Positions 9,172-17,608 of a stretch of DNA of 64,000 nt are shown here, in pieces. Numbering within the stretch: the stretch's first letter is position 1; every line of letters starts with the position of its first letter. The notes below the pieces were generated by a model. The model was given only the letters and a program-made list of their open reading frames with translations. It did no database searches and was not told the origin of the DNA. The DNA is taken from the NCBI GenBank assembly GCA_963840725.1, contig CAWIZY010000004.1, forward strand, positions 434,001 through 498,000, written 5' to 3'. Source of the stretch: CAVWDU01 sp963840725 (lineage in GTDB: Bacteria > Pseudomonadota > Gammaproteobacteria > Pseudomonadales > Halieaceae). The position numbers were made by a program, and so were the translations under genes.

Positions 9172-9531
9172 TGCATCACCTCATGCTCAACGGGTGTTAG
9201 CGTCCACTCATCAGTCGACAAGCGGTCGACAAGCAGTCCAAAAGGACATACAACACCCTGAGTCGTATAGAAAAAATTTGTCCGGCACACGCAAACCCTG
9301 ACAGGACCCCCAGTGGACCTGCCGGCAGAAGCCGCTTTTGCCCCCTTTGTCCAGCGCATAATTCTAGCAAGAACCGAATCCGTGCGGCGATTGGAATATC
9401 TGTGATGAAAGAGTGGCAGAATCGAGAGATATCTGATAGATTCGCCGCCCTTGATCCAGTGGGGCCGGTTTAATCTACCTCCGGCAACCTGAAAACACCG
9501 ATCCGCATATCGCATGTACGGGAACGTGACC
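9172..9531. other. Divergent intergenic region sfsA/dksA
   Basis: This 360-bp region holds the start regions of both sfsA and dksA. I see a short TCGACAAGC direct repeat around 9215-9235 and AT-rich tracts near 9270-9290 and 9395-9440 that may contain promoters, but no clear -35/-10 pair. The frame open on the minus strand through this region has no recognisable protein character. Confidence 0.5.
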
Positions 9532-9975
9532 ATGCCAAAAGCAGCAAAGAAACCAGCTAGCACCGAGTTCAAAAACTTTCAGCCGTATACACCCAAGCGC
9601 GGCGAAGAGTATATGAACGAGAAGCAACGCGATCATTTTAAAGACATTCTGCGGACCTGGAAGTCCGAGCTGATGCAGGAAGTCGATCGCACCGTGAGCC
9701 ACATGAAAGATGAGGCTGCGAACTTCCCCGATCCAGCTGACAGGGCAACTCAAGAAGAGGAGTTTAGCCTGGAGTTGAGAACGCGTGATCGGGAGCGCAA
9801 GCTGATAAAAAAGATTGACGGTACGATAGAACGCATCGAACAGGACGACTACGGCTTCTGTGATGCCTGCGGTGTAGAGATAGGCATCAAGCGGCTTGAA
9901 GCGCGGCCCACTGCCACCCTGTGCATTGATTGCAAGACTCTCGCAGAAATCAAAGAGCGCCAGGAAATGGGTTAA
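9532..9975 (+). CDS. dksA: RNA polymerase-binding transcription factor DksA
   Basis: DksA binds the RNA polymerase secondary channel and, with ppGpp, mediates the stringent response. The 147-residue protein has the long coiled coil (about 35-105) with the conserved D-P-A-D-R-A-T-Q-E-E tip. It also has the C-terminal four-Cys zinc finger (CDACG ... CIDCK). ATG 9532 is preceded by GGGAACG; an in-frame ATG at 9514 would add six residues. The tip aspartates needed for activity are present. gluQ follows after 31 bp, the conserved dksA-gluQ arrangement. Confidence 0.96.
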   Translation: MPKAAKKPASTEFKNFQPYTPKRGEEYMNEKQRDHFKDILRTWKSELMQEVDRTVSHMKDEAANFPDPADRATQEEEFSLELRTRDRERKLIKKIDGTIERIEQDDYGFCDACGVEIGIKRLEARPTATLCIDCKTLAEIKERQEMG

Positions 9976-10006
9976 TACCGGCCCTCGCCCTCTCCGGGAA
10001 CCCAAC

Positions 10007-10897
10007 GTGCGACCCCCGGACGGCAGCCGCTACCGCGGTCGTTTCGCACCCTCACCCACCGGCCCATTACATCTGGGCTCTCTCATCGCAGCACTCGCCA
10101 GCTTTCTCGATGCCCGCAGCAGGGGCGGTACCTGGCTGCTGCGCATGGAGGACCTGGACCCACCCAGAGAACAAGCTGGCGCCGTCGAGCAAATAGCGGC
10201 CAGCCTGCTAGCCCACGGGCTGCAATGGGACGGGCCAATGATGCGCCAGAGTCAGCGCCTTCCCGCCTATGCTACCGCACTGGCGCAACTCGCCCGTGCG
10301 GAGCTACTTTTTGAATGCGACTGCTCCCGAAGCATGCTCGGCCCGCAGGGTGCCTGCCAGCGGGGCTGTCAGAGCAGACAGGCGCAACTGCAAGGCCAGC
10401 GCGCTACACGGGTCAGCGTTGCACCCTCGGTATCAATAGACTTCGATGACGCTCTGCAGGGGCCTCAACATTTCGACCTCGGGGTCGACTGTCCCAATTT
10501 CACCCTGCTGCGCAAGGATGGTCTGTTTGCCTACCAGTTGGCCGTAGTCATCGATGATGCAGAGCAGGGCATAAACCAGGTGGTCAGAGGCTTCGACTTG
10601 ATGGACTCCACACCGCGACAGATCTTCCTGCAGCGTTGCCTGGCGATGGAAACCCCCGGCTACCTGCATGTGCCCGTCATCACTGACCTCAGCGGAAAGA
10701 AGCTCAGCAAGCAAAATCTCGCCCCCCCGCTGGCCGATGACCGATCCAGCGTAAACCTGCGCAAGGCGCTGCAATTCCTGCGCCAACCCGAACCCCCGGC
10801 GTCAGCGACAGGGGTAAAGGAACTCCTGGCGTTTGCAACCAGCAACTGGTCGCGCGCCAGCATCCCGGCCGTGCCCTCGCTGCCCGCCATAGCCTGA
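10007..10897 (+). CDS. gluQ: Glutamyl-Q tRNA(Asp) synthetase
   Basis: GluQ-RS activates glutamate and attaches it to the queuosine base of tRNA-Asp. It resembles the GluRS catalytic core without the anticodon-binding domain, and its 296 aa fits. The opening GRFAPSPTGPLHLGSL carries the HIGH-like motif (HLGS). KLSKQN near residue 232 is the KMSKS-like loop, and a Cys-cluster zinc site (ECDCS ... GACQRGC) is visible. GTG 10007 is the first start after the dksA stop that keeps the conserved N-terminus. It is followed by the 10908 hairpin element. Confidence 0.93.
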   Translation: MRPPDGSRYRGRFAPSPTGPLHLGSLIAALASFLDARSRGGTWLLRMEDLDPPREQAGAVEQIAASLLAHGLQWDGPMMRQSQRLPAYATALAQLARAELLFECDCSRSMLGPQGACQRGCQSRQAQLQGQRATRVSVAPSVSIDFDDALQGPQHFDLGVDCPNFTLLRKDGLFAYQLAVVIDDAEQGINQVVRGFDLMDSTPRQIFLQRCLAMETPGYLHVPVITDLSGKKLSKQNLAPPLADDRSSVNLRKALQFLRQPEPPASATGVKELLAFATSNWSRASIPAVPSLPAIA

Positions 10898-10907
10898 CAC
10901 TGCACTC

Positions 10908-10959
10908 GGGCACCTCTGAATAATGGCAATGCGCTCAGGCCATTATTCAGAGTTGCCCT
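10908..10959. repeat. Inverted-repeat intergenic element, copy 2 (20-bp stem hairpin)
   Basis: The arms GGGCACCTCTGAATAATGGC and GCCATTATTCAGAGTTGCCC are reverse complements with a single mismatch, separated by 11 bases. The left arm starts 11 bases after the gluQ stop. The same termini occur at 401-491 after rnt. It would form a very stable RNA hairpin and may end the dksA-gluQ transcript. Confidence 0.85.
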
Positions 10960-11047
10960 AGCGTCCTGACGCGGCACTACTTAACAGCTTGTGAAATCTC
11001 TGCAATGATGCGAAGCCTCGGACTGCCGACCAGGACACCTCTACACC

Positions 11048-11224
11048 ATGTATATCAACCGCGTGACGTTGCTGGCCATCGGACTGATCGCCATGTTCCT
11101 CCCCGGCATCGAAGAATGGCTTTTTCACTCGCCCACCGCCTGGTACCGTCCCTACCAGTTCTGGCTATTGATCGTCATCGCCGCCTGGTGGAACCAGCGC
11201 AGCCGGTATCCGGATGAGCTTTAG
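11048..11224 (+). CDS. Small membrane protein overlapping cbrA (CbrX-like)
   Basis: An ORF of 58 codons, starting MYINRVTLLAIGLIAMFLPG. Two hydrophobic stretches (about residues 7-19 and 38-48) suggest two membrane segments, with aromatic residues between them and a charged C-terminus (NQRSRYPDEL). Its stop overlaps the ATG of the cbrA-like gene by 11 bp, and cbrA has only a weak ribosome-binding site of its own, so translational coupling is likely. In Pseudomonas a small ORF (cbrX) occupies the same place and is coupled to cbrA. I call this the counterpart by position and character, not by proven homology. Confidence 0.75.
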   Translation: MYINRVTLLAIGLIAMFLPGIEEWLFHSPTAWYRPYQFWLLIVIAAWWNQRSRYPDEL

Positions 11225-14213
11225 TCTCGCGGAGATTCTACTCTATATTGCCGCTTATCTCGGCGGCCTGTTCACGGTGGCTCACCTGGCCGACCGCGGC
11301 ATCATCCCGCGACGAATAAGTCATCACCCCGCTGTCTATGTGCTTTCACTCGGCGTATTCGCCGGCGCTTCCGCGACCAACGGTGTCTTCGCTCTGGCGA
11401 GTACCGGCAGCTCCAGCTTCCTGACGTATTACCTCGGCGTGGTATTGATGTTCATATTTATGCCAATACTGCTGTTGCCATTGCTGAGACTCTGCCGGGT
11501 GTACCAACTCGCCTCATTGGCCGACGTGCTGACCTTTCGTTTTCGCAGTCAGGCTGTGGGTACCAGCGTGACCATCGCCATGTGCCTGACCCTGCTGCCG
11601 CTATTGGCGATGCAGATTCAGGCCGTCGCTGACAGCGTCCACATTCTGGCCGGCAATGAGAGGAACCTGCTCGCCGGGGTTGACAGGCAGGATGGACTCG
11701 CGCTGCTGTTTTGCGTGATCATCACGCTTTTCTCCCTGTTGTTTGGTACCCGGGATATCGCCGCTCGGCACAGGAATACCGGCCTGGTTACCGCAATAGC
11801 GTTTGAATCCCTGGTCAAGCTCGCAGCCCTGCTGGTACTCATGGTGATCGTAGTCTGGCGGGTTTTCGACGGCCTGGACGGTCTGGATCAATGGCTGCTA
11901 AGCAACCTTGCCCAGCCGAGGGCTGCCGCACCCCAATCGACCAATGTGGAAGCAAGGGTTTTGCTGTTGCTGTTTTTTGCCGGAGCTGTCGGCATGCCAC
12001 ACATGTTTCACATGGTGTTTGCAGAAAACACCGATAGCCGCAATCTGCGCGTCGCCAGCTGGGGACTGCCTCTCTATCTTTGTATGCTCAGTCTACCGGT
12101 GCTCCCCATCGCATGGGCCGGGATTAAATTGGGGCACCAATTACCGCCAGAGTACACCGGGCTCGCTATCGGCCTGGCGCTGCAATCGACATCGGTAGCG
12201 GCCATCGCCTTCGTTGCGGGCCTGTCCGCCTCCAGCGCAGCAATCATCGTCGTGACGCTCGCCCTCGCCAATATGTGTCTGCACCACCTGGTTCTGCCCG
12301 GGCAAGTGCTTCAATTCGATAGGAACCAGAGCATTTACTGTCAACTCAAATGGTTGAGAAGCGCACTGATTACAGTTTTCATCATGGCCGGGTACTGCTT
12401 TTTCATCGTGCTGGATGGCAGCCAGAGTCTCTCTCAGCTGGCGCTCACGGCCTTTATAGGCACCTTGCAGTTCTTCCCCGGCATCGTTGCCACGCCTTAC
12501 TGGCAGGGCGCCAATCGCATCGGTTTACTCAGCGGCCTGGCGGCGGGACTGGGCTGCTGGTTGGTGTGGGTGGTGCTACCTGCTATCGCAGATATAGCGC
12601 CGCCAGGGCTGGACACTCTGGCCCCGGAGTGGCTGGCGGGTCAAGCATACTGGCCAGCGGCAGCGCTGTTATCACTGGCCGTCAACACAGCTATTTTTTT
12701 CGCTGTTTCTCTGCTGACCAGGTCCACCGATGAAGAGCAGATTGCGGCCGAGATCTGCTCAATGGACTCTTTCAAACCCCCGGTACGTCATACCCTCGCC
12801 CAGCAAAGCGCTGGCGAATTCATTGAGCAGCTATCCACCGCACTGGGTGAAGCGACTGCCCGGGCTGAGGTGAATCGCGCAATGCGACAACTTCAATTCC
12901 ATGCTGATGAATCGCGCCCCTATGCATTGCGGAGAGTGCGCAATCGAATCGAGTCGAATCTCGCCAGCTTGCTGGGGCCGGCCGTGGCTCACAGCATTGT
13001 CGATCGATGCCTGCCCTTTCAACGCAGTCTTCAGGAAAGCAATGAGGACATCAATCTTCTCGAGCGCAACCTTGATCGCGCGCAGCTGCAGTTCACTGGC
13101 AGGGCTGCCGAACTGGACAACCTGCGCCGTCACTATCGCGAAACCCTTGACAACCTGCCAATCGGGGTCTGCTCCAGCGCGACCGACGGAGAACTCACCA
13201 TGTGGAATCGGTGTATGGAACAAATCACCGGCATCGGTGCACAACAGGTTCTGGGTTCCCACCTGAACTCACTCCCAAAACCCTGGAGTGACATTATCAC
13301 CGATTTCCTGGATGGCGAAGTGGATACCGTGCTGAAAAAACAGGTCAATCGAGCAGGTTCGGGTGACCACCGGGACCTGAATGGCAAACGCTGGATAAGC
13401 CTGCACAAAGCCGGCCCTGAGATTCGATCGAGCACCTCCAACGACAGGGTGATCCTGATTGAGGACATCACCGACTACGAGTTGATGGAGGGCGAGCTGA
13501 TGCACAGCGAACGACTGGCCTCCATCGGCCGACTGGCGGCCGGTGTGGCTCACGAGATTGGCAACCCGGTCACCGGCATAGCCTGTCTGGCGCAAAATCT
13601 GGAGTACGAAACGGAACCCGAGGAAATCCGTAATACAGCACTCGATATACTCAAGCAGACGGACCGGGTCACCCGCATTGTGCAGTCGCTGGTTAACTTC
13701 TCGCACACCGGGTCCTCCTCCGGCGACACTGTGCTAATGCCATGCAACCTGGCAGATTGCATTGATGAAGCGATTCATCTACTCCAACTTGATCTACAGG
13801 CCAAAGAGACGCGCTTTGAAAATCGCTGCGACCGGGAGATTGTCGTGTCGGCCGATAGCCAGCGACTGCTGCAGGTGTTCATCAACTTATTGACCAACGC
13901 GAGAGATGCCTGCTCTGACAGCGGCCGGGTGCAGATTGAGGCCCGCAGCGCTGAGGACTGGGTCGAGGTCGACATCGAGGATAACGGCTGCGGCATTGCA
14001 CCAGAGCTGCAGGGACGGATATTCGAGCCTTTCTATACCAACAAGGATCCCGGCGCAGGCACGGGGCTCGGGCTGGCGCTGGTTTACAGCATCATGGAAG
14101 ATATGGGCGGAACCATTCACGCACAAAGCCCTGTTAGCACTGGCGACGCCCCGGGAACACGCCTTTGCCTGAGACTGCGCCACGGTGACTATGGCTCCAG
14201 TTTCGACCCATAA
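11214..14213 (+). CDS. cbrA: CbrA-like sensor histidine kinase with N-terminal solute-symporter domain
   Basis: A 999-residue hybrid of a transporter and a kinase. Residues about 1-510 are a sodium:solute symporter-like domain with about 13 membrane helices. A linker/coiled-coil region (about 560-640) follows, then a PAS-like domain (about 640-760), HisKA with the phospho-acceptor His780 in AHEIGNP, and HATPase (about 882-992; N-box NLLTNARDAC, G-boxes DNGCGIAP and GTGLGLAL). This is the CbrA architecture. In Pseudomonas CbrA senses carbon/nitrogen status and phosphorylates CbrB; the same role is inferred from identical gene order. It is followed after 86 bp by the cbrB-like gene. Confidence 0.92.
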   Translation: MSFSLAEILLYIAAYLGGLFTVAHLADRGIIPRRISHHPAVYVLSLGVFAGASATNGVFALASTGSSSFLTYYLGVVLMFIFMPILLLPLLRLCRVYQLASLADVLTFRFRSQAVGTSVTIAMCLTLLPLLAMQIQAVADSVHILAGNERNLLAGVDRQDGLALLFCVIITLFSLLFGTRDIAARHRNTGLVTAIAFESLVKLAALLVLMVIVVWRVFDGLDGLDQWLLSNLAQPRAAAPQSTNVEARVLLLLFFAGAVGMPHMFHMVFAENTDSRNLRVASWGLPLYLCMLSLPVLPIAWAGIKLGHQLPPEYTGLAIGLALQSTSVAAIAFVAGLSASSAAIIVVTLALANMCLHHLVLPGQVLQFDRNQSIYCQLKWLRSALITVFIMAGYCFFIVLDGSQSLSQLALTAFIGTLQFFPGIVATPYWQGANRIGLLSGLAAGLGCWLVWVVLPAIADIAPPGLDTLAPEWLAGQAYWPAAALLSLAVNTAIFFAVSLLTRSTDEEQIAAEICSMDSFKPPVRHTLAQQSAGEFIEQLSTALGEATARAEVNRAMRQLQFHADESRPYALRRVRNRIESNLASLLGPAVAHSIVDRCLPFQRSLQESNEDINLLERNLDRAQLQFTGRAAELDNLRRHYRETLDNLPIGVCSSATDGELTMWNRCMEQITGIGAQQVLGSHLNSLPKPWSDIITDFLDGEVDTVLKKQVNRAGSGDHRDLNGKRWISLHKAGPEIRSSTSNDRVILIEDITDYELMEGELMHSERLASIGRLAAGVAHEIGNPVTGIACLAQNLEYETEPEEIRNTALDILKQTDRVTRIVQSLVNFSHTGSSSGDTVLMPCNLADCIDEAIHLLQLDLQAKETRFENRCDREIVVSADSQRLLQVFINLLTNARDACSDSGRVQIEARSAEDWVEVDIEDNGCGIAPELQGRIFEPFYTNKDPGAGTGLGLALVYSIMEDMGGTIHAQSPVSTGDAPGTRLCLRLRHGDYGSSFDP

Positions 14214-14299
14214 ACAGCCATCGCGAGCACAACGATCCAGCCTGGCCAGTGGCCAGCGTGACAACGAAATTGTTACACTGCGTCCAGAGGTAAACAGCA

Positions 14300-15736
14300 A
14301 TGTCACGAATACTGGTTGTCGAAGACGAATCGGTAATACGCTCCGCACTGCGGCGACTACTGGAACGTAACAGCTATCAGGTGAGCGAGGCGGGTTCGGT
14401 GCAGGAGGCCCTGACCGGACACGACCTGCAGAGCTTTGATCTGGTCATCAGTGATCTGCGTCTGCCCGGGGCTCCGGGTACGGACCTGATAAACAAAGTC
14501 GGTGATGTGCCGGTTCTGATAATGACCAGTTACGCCAGTCTGCGGTCAGCCGTGGATTCGATGCGCATGGGTGCGGTGGATTACATTGCCAAACCCTTTG
14601 ACCACTCGGATATGTTGACCGCCGTAGAGAGGATCATCGTTGAACACCCGGCCAGCGCCCGCCAGCGGCCGCAATCGGAGGCCGACAGGGCCGGCGCCGC
14701 CGAAAACGGTAGCGGTATTCAGGGCAGCTGCCCGGCCATGCAGCAGTTGTTCAACCACATCGGCAAGGTCGCGCCTACCGATTCCACGGTACTGGTGTTG
14801 GGCGAGACAGGTACCGGTAAGGAGTTGGTCGCCAAGGCCTTACACCAGCGTAGCCTGCGAGCCGAGCAGACCCTCATCTCAGTCAATTGTGCGGCAATAC
14901 CCGATACCCTGATAGAGTCTGAGTTGTTCGGCTATGAAAAAGGCGCGTTCACCGGCGCCAATGCCAGCCGCATGGGCCTGATCGAGGCCGCGGACGGCGG
15001 CACCTTGTTTCTGGACGAAATAGGCGAGCTACCCATGGAGGCGCAGGCCCGACTGTTGCGGTTCATACAGGAGGGTGAAATACGCCGGATCGGTTCGGTG
15101 CACTCGCGCAAAGTCAATGTCCGGCTGATCTGCGCCACACATCGCGCACTGCAACGACTGTCCAGCGAGGGGAAATTCCGCCAGGACCTGTTTTACAGAA
15201 TCAACGTGCTGCGCCTGTCGTTGCCGCCGCTGCGCGACCGTGGCAAGGATATCCTGCAACTCGCCGAACAGATGCTGGAAAAACAGACTAAGCGGCTGAA
15301 TCGCGGCCAGATGACACTCTCGCCGCGCGCCATACAAGCGATAACTACCTACCAGTGGCCCGGTAATGTCAGAGAGCTGGAACACGCCATCGAGCGTGCT
15401 GCGGTTTTCTCGGATACGGACGAAATCGACAACGAAGCACTGGGTATTGACCTGGAGCTGGTCAATATCAGCCGGCTTCGCGGCCAGGGCATCGAGACTC
15501 AGACCCAGGCCCTGCCGCGCACTGGCAACACCGACCCGCCGGAGGATCTGTCACTGGAAGACTATTTTCAGCGCTTCGTGCTGGAACACCAGGACTCGAT
15601 GAGCGAGACGGAACTGGCACAGAAACTGGGCGTCAGCCGCAAGTGCCTCTGGGAAAGGCGACAGCGCTTTGGCATACCCCGCAGCAAGAACGGTGGCGGA
15701 ACGCGCCGCAAACGCGCTCTGGGCTCTTCCCAGTGA
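14300..15736 (+). CDS. cbrB: CbrB-like sigma-54-dependent response regulator (NtrC family)
   Basis: A 478-residue regulator with a receiver domain (1-120; acidic pocket E8/D9, phospho-acceptor Asp52), an AAA+ sigma-54 activator domain (about 140-385; Walker A GETGTGKE, GAFTGA loop at 215-220, DEIGELPMEAQARLLRFIQ) and a C-terminal Fis-type helix-turn-helix (ETELAQKLGVSRKCLWERRQRFGIPR). It starts at ATG 14300 behind AGAGG. It is paired with the CbrA-like kinase upstream. Its expected target, a sigma-54 promoter driving a small RNA, lies directly downstream, as in Pseudomonas. The tail is basic (GGGTRRKRALG). Confidence 0.94.
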   Translation: MSRILVVEDESVIRSALRRLLERNSYQVSEAGSVQEALTGHDLQSFDLVISDLRLPGAPGTDLINKVGDVPVLIMTSYASLRSAVDSMRMGAVDYIAKPFDHSDMLTAVERIIVEHPASARQRPQSEADRAGAAENGSGIQGSCPAMQQLFNHIGKVAPTDSTVLVLGETGTGKELVAKALHQRSLRAEQTLISVNCAAIPDTLIESELFGYEKGAFTGANASRMGLIEAADGGTLFLDEIGELPMEAQARLLRFIQEGEIRRIGSVHSRKVNVRLICATHRALQRLSSEGKFRQDLFYRINVLRLSLPPLRDRGKDILQLAEQMLEKQTKRLNRGQMTLSPRAIQAITTYQWPGNVRELEHAIERAAVFSDTDEIDNEALGIDLELVNISRLRGQGIETQTQALPRTGNTDPPEDLSLEDYFQRFVLEHQDSMSETELAQKLGVSRKCLWERRQRFGIPRSKNGGGTRRKRALGSSQ

Positions 15737-15738
15737 GC

Positions 15739-15785
15739 GTTACTCCAAACAACGCGCGTTACTCGACCCAGAGTAGTTAGGTAAC
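15739..15785 (+). promoter_or_regulatory. Candidate CbrB upstream activating sites
   Basis: Half-sites GTTAC at 15739-15743 and 15758-15762 and the inverted form GTAAC at 15781-15785 lie 77-123 bp upstream of the -24 element of the sigma-54 promoter, a normal distance for an NtrC-type enhancer. I recall GTTAC/GTAAC-type inverted repeats as CbrB targets in Pseudomonas. The spacing here is not the canonical one, so this is tentative. Confidence 0.5.
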
Positions 15786-15861
15786 AATACCGTCACATTA
15801 CCGTCTACATTATCTTGCCTGAAATAGCTATGCCTCTGTTTTGTATAGCTATTTTATAAAC

Positions 15862-15877
15862 TGGCATGCAACATGCA
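15862..15877 (+). promoter_or_regulatory. Sigma-54 promoter (-24/-12)
   Basis: The sequence TGGCATGCAACATGCA fits the sigma-54 consensus TGGCACG-N4-TTGCW. GG and GC are spaced exactly (10 bases between), and only minor mismatches occur. Transcription would start near 15888. It lies in the cbrB-pcnB gap and points at the AANAANAA-rich region. Confidence 0.8.
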
Positions 15878-15887
15878 GTAAAAATGC

Positions 15888-16167
15888 TAGCGATCATTCT
15901 AAAAATAACACGCTGCAATAAAAATAATAGAGTTCACTAAGGACCTGGATGGGGAAGCTGGCTTCCCCTTCTATTTCTACAGAATACAGTACAGAAGTCA
16001 CAGTACAGAGGTCACAGGTGTCGTCGACTGCATGAACGTGATGCAGCGACATTGCAAAGACAAGCGCTTGAGCGTGCCGATGAGCACGCGCCAAATAATA
16101 ATAACCGCCCAGAAATAACAATAACGCTTTACGTGACCTGGTTGGGGAAAACGCTGTTTTCCCCAAC
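15888..16167 (+). ncRNA. CrcZ-like small RNA (candidate Hfq/Crc decoy)
   Basis: A non-coding region of about 280 nt downstream of the sigma-54 promoter. It holds A-rich AANAANAA-type motifs at 15901-15908, 15917-15930, 16093-16104 and 16113-16124. These are the sites through which CrcZ RNA of Pseudomonas binds Hfq with Crc. The motifs lie between hairpins: GGGGAAGC/GCTTCCCC at 15951-15968, a bulged stem at 16019-16051, GCGTGC/GCACGC at 16072-16089 and a 12-bp stem at 16141-16167. Each motif cluster is followed by the same ACCTGG(A/T)TGGGGAA hairpin start (15943 and 16136), which indicates an internal duplication. The position between cbrB and pcnB is that of crcZ. The exact ends are inferred. 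Confidence 0.72.
16141..16167 (+). terminator. Hairpin at end of the CrcZ-like RNA
   Basis: A perfect 12-bp stem, GTTGGGGAAAAC / GTTTTCCCCAAC, with a GCT loop. No long U-run follows, so termination may be partial and the RNA could also be made by processing of a longer transcript into pcnB. Confidence 0.6.
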
Positions 16168-16270
16168 ATTCACCCTCACACCCTCACAGCCCTCTCCCGG
16201 CATCCAGCGGTGATCATCTGTGCTAGACTGCCGGGCCTATATCTACCAGCGAATACAGGCAACAGCGCTA

Positions 16271-17602
16271 TTGAACGTCATACCCCGGGATGAACACCCT
16301 GTTTCCCGCAAAAACATCAGCGATGGTGCACTGAAAGTCATGTCGCGACTACGCAGCCAGGGACATCAGGCCTATCTGGTCGGAGGCGCCGTGCGTGACC
16401 TTCTGCTGGGCGGCCACCCCAAGGACTTTGACATCGCCACAGACGCCACCCCCGAGGCGGTGCATGACCTGTTCCGTAACTCCCGCATCATCGGTCGTCG
16501 ATTCAGAATCGTACATGTGCGCTTCGGTCGCGAGATTATTGAGGTGACCACTTTCCGCGGCCATCACGACAACCAGGAAAGCCGTCGCGACAACAAAGCG
16601 GAAAGTAACCACTCGCGCAAATCCTCCAGTGGCAGACTACTCAGGGACAACGTCTACGGCACACTCGAAGAGGACGCGGTTCGCCGCGATCTGACCGTTA
16701 ACGCACTCTACTACGACAGCGGTACGTTTGCCGTCTATGACCAGGTCAACGGCCTCGAGGATCTGGAGCAAAGAACGGTCTCAATTATTGGTGACCCGGA
16801 GACCCGCTACCAGGAGGACCCGGTGCGCATGTTGCGTGTTCTGAGGTTTGCCGCCAAATTGGATTTTGGTATAGCCCCAGCCACGGCGGTCGCCATACCG
16901 CCCTGCGCGCATCTGCTGGCGGACATACCGTCCGCACGACTTTTCGACGAGTTCCTCAAGCTGTTCATGTCCGGCAACGCCGAAGCTACCACGCAACTTA
17001 TGTTGCAATACAACCTGTTCCGTTACCTGTTCCCGGACAGCGACCCGCTGTTGCGCCAGGACACTGGCTCGATGGCGCTGGTCAGATCCGCCCTGCACAG
17101 CACCGACGCACGAATTCGGGACGGCAAACCAGTGACCCCGGCTTTTCTCCTGGCGGCGCTGCTATGGCCCGTGACGCTGGAACGCTTCAACCAATTGCAG
17201 GGGCGGGGTGACCCGCCCATGACCGCGATGCACAGTGCGGCTCAAGAGGTCATCGCCAGCGCCGTCAAGCACCTGTCTATTCCTCGACGGTTTAGCATAC
17301 CGATGCGCGAAATCTGGGAGTTCCAGCTCCGGTTGCAGCGCAAACCGGCACGCAAGCCCCAGGAGCTCGCCGGCCATCGTCGGTTTCGCGCAGCCTATGA
17401 TTTTCTTGTGCTCAGAGAGCAGGCTGGCGAACCGACCCAGGGTATGGGCGAGTGGTGGACCGAGTATCAGATCCAATCGCCTGTGCCAACGGCCGCTGCT
17501 GACGACAATGAGCCACAGCGCCCGCGCCGCAATCGCGGCGGACGTCGACGAAGGCGCAGACCCGCAGATTCCACCCCGTCTGATGCGGCGTCCTCTGACT
17601 AG
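16271..17602 (+). CDS. pcnB: Poly(A) polymerase I
   Basis: PcnB adds 3' poly(A) tails to RNAs and promotes their decay. Conserved blocks are VIPRDEHPVSRKNISDGALKVM, the nucleotidyltransferase signature AYLVGGAVRDLLLGGHPKDFDIAT with its metal-binding DFD, IIGRRFRIVHVRFGREIIEVTTFRG, and RRDLTVNALYYD. The C-terminal tail (about the last 30 residues) is strongly basic (RPRRNRGGRRRRRR), typical of PcnB. The start is uncertain. TTG 16271 gives an N-terminus like the E. coli VIPREQH region, while an upstream GTG at 16220 would add 17 residues. folK follows after 6 bp. Confidence 0.93.
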   Translation: MNVIPRDEHPVSRKNISDGALKVMSRLRSQGHQAYLVGGAVRDLLLGGHPKDFDIATDATPEAVHDLFRNSRIIGRRFRIVHVRFGREIIEVTTFRGHHDNQESRRDNKAESNHSRKSSSGRLLRDNVYGTLEEDAVRRDLTVNALYYDSGTFAVYDQVNGLEDLEQRTVSIIGDPETRYQEDPVRMLRVLRFAAKLDFGIAPATAVAIPPCAHLLADIPSARLFDEFLKLFMSGNAEATTQLMLQYNLFRYLFPDSDPLLRQDTGSMALVRSALHSTDARIRDGKPVTPAFLLAALLWPVTLERFNQLQGRGDPPMTAMHSAAQEVIASAVKHLSIPRRFSIPMREIWEFQLRLQRKPARKPQELAGHRRFRAAYDFLVLREQAGEPTQGMGEWWTEYQIQSPVPTAAADDNEPQRPRRNRGGRRRRRRPADSTPSDAASSD

Positions 17603-17608
17603 ACCCGC

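Noticed and set aside
9150..9572. 140-codon minus-strand frame across the sfsA-dksA gap
   Set aside because: It overlaps both genes and lacks protein character and a ribosome-binding site.
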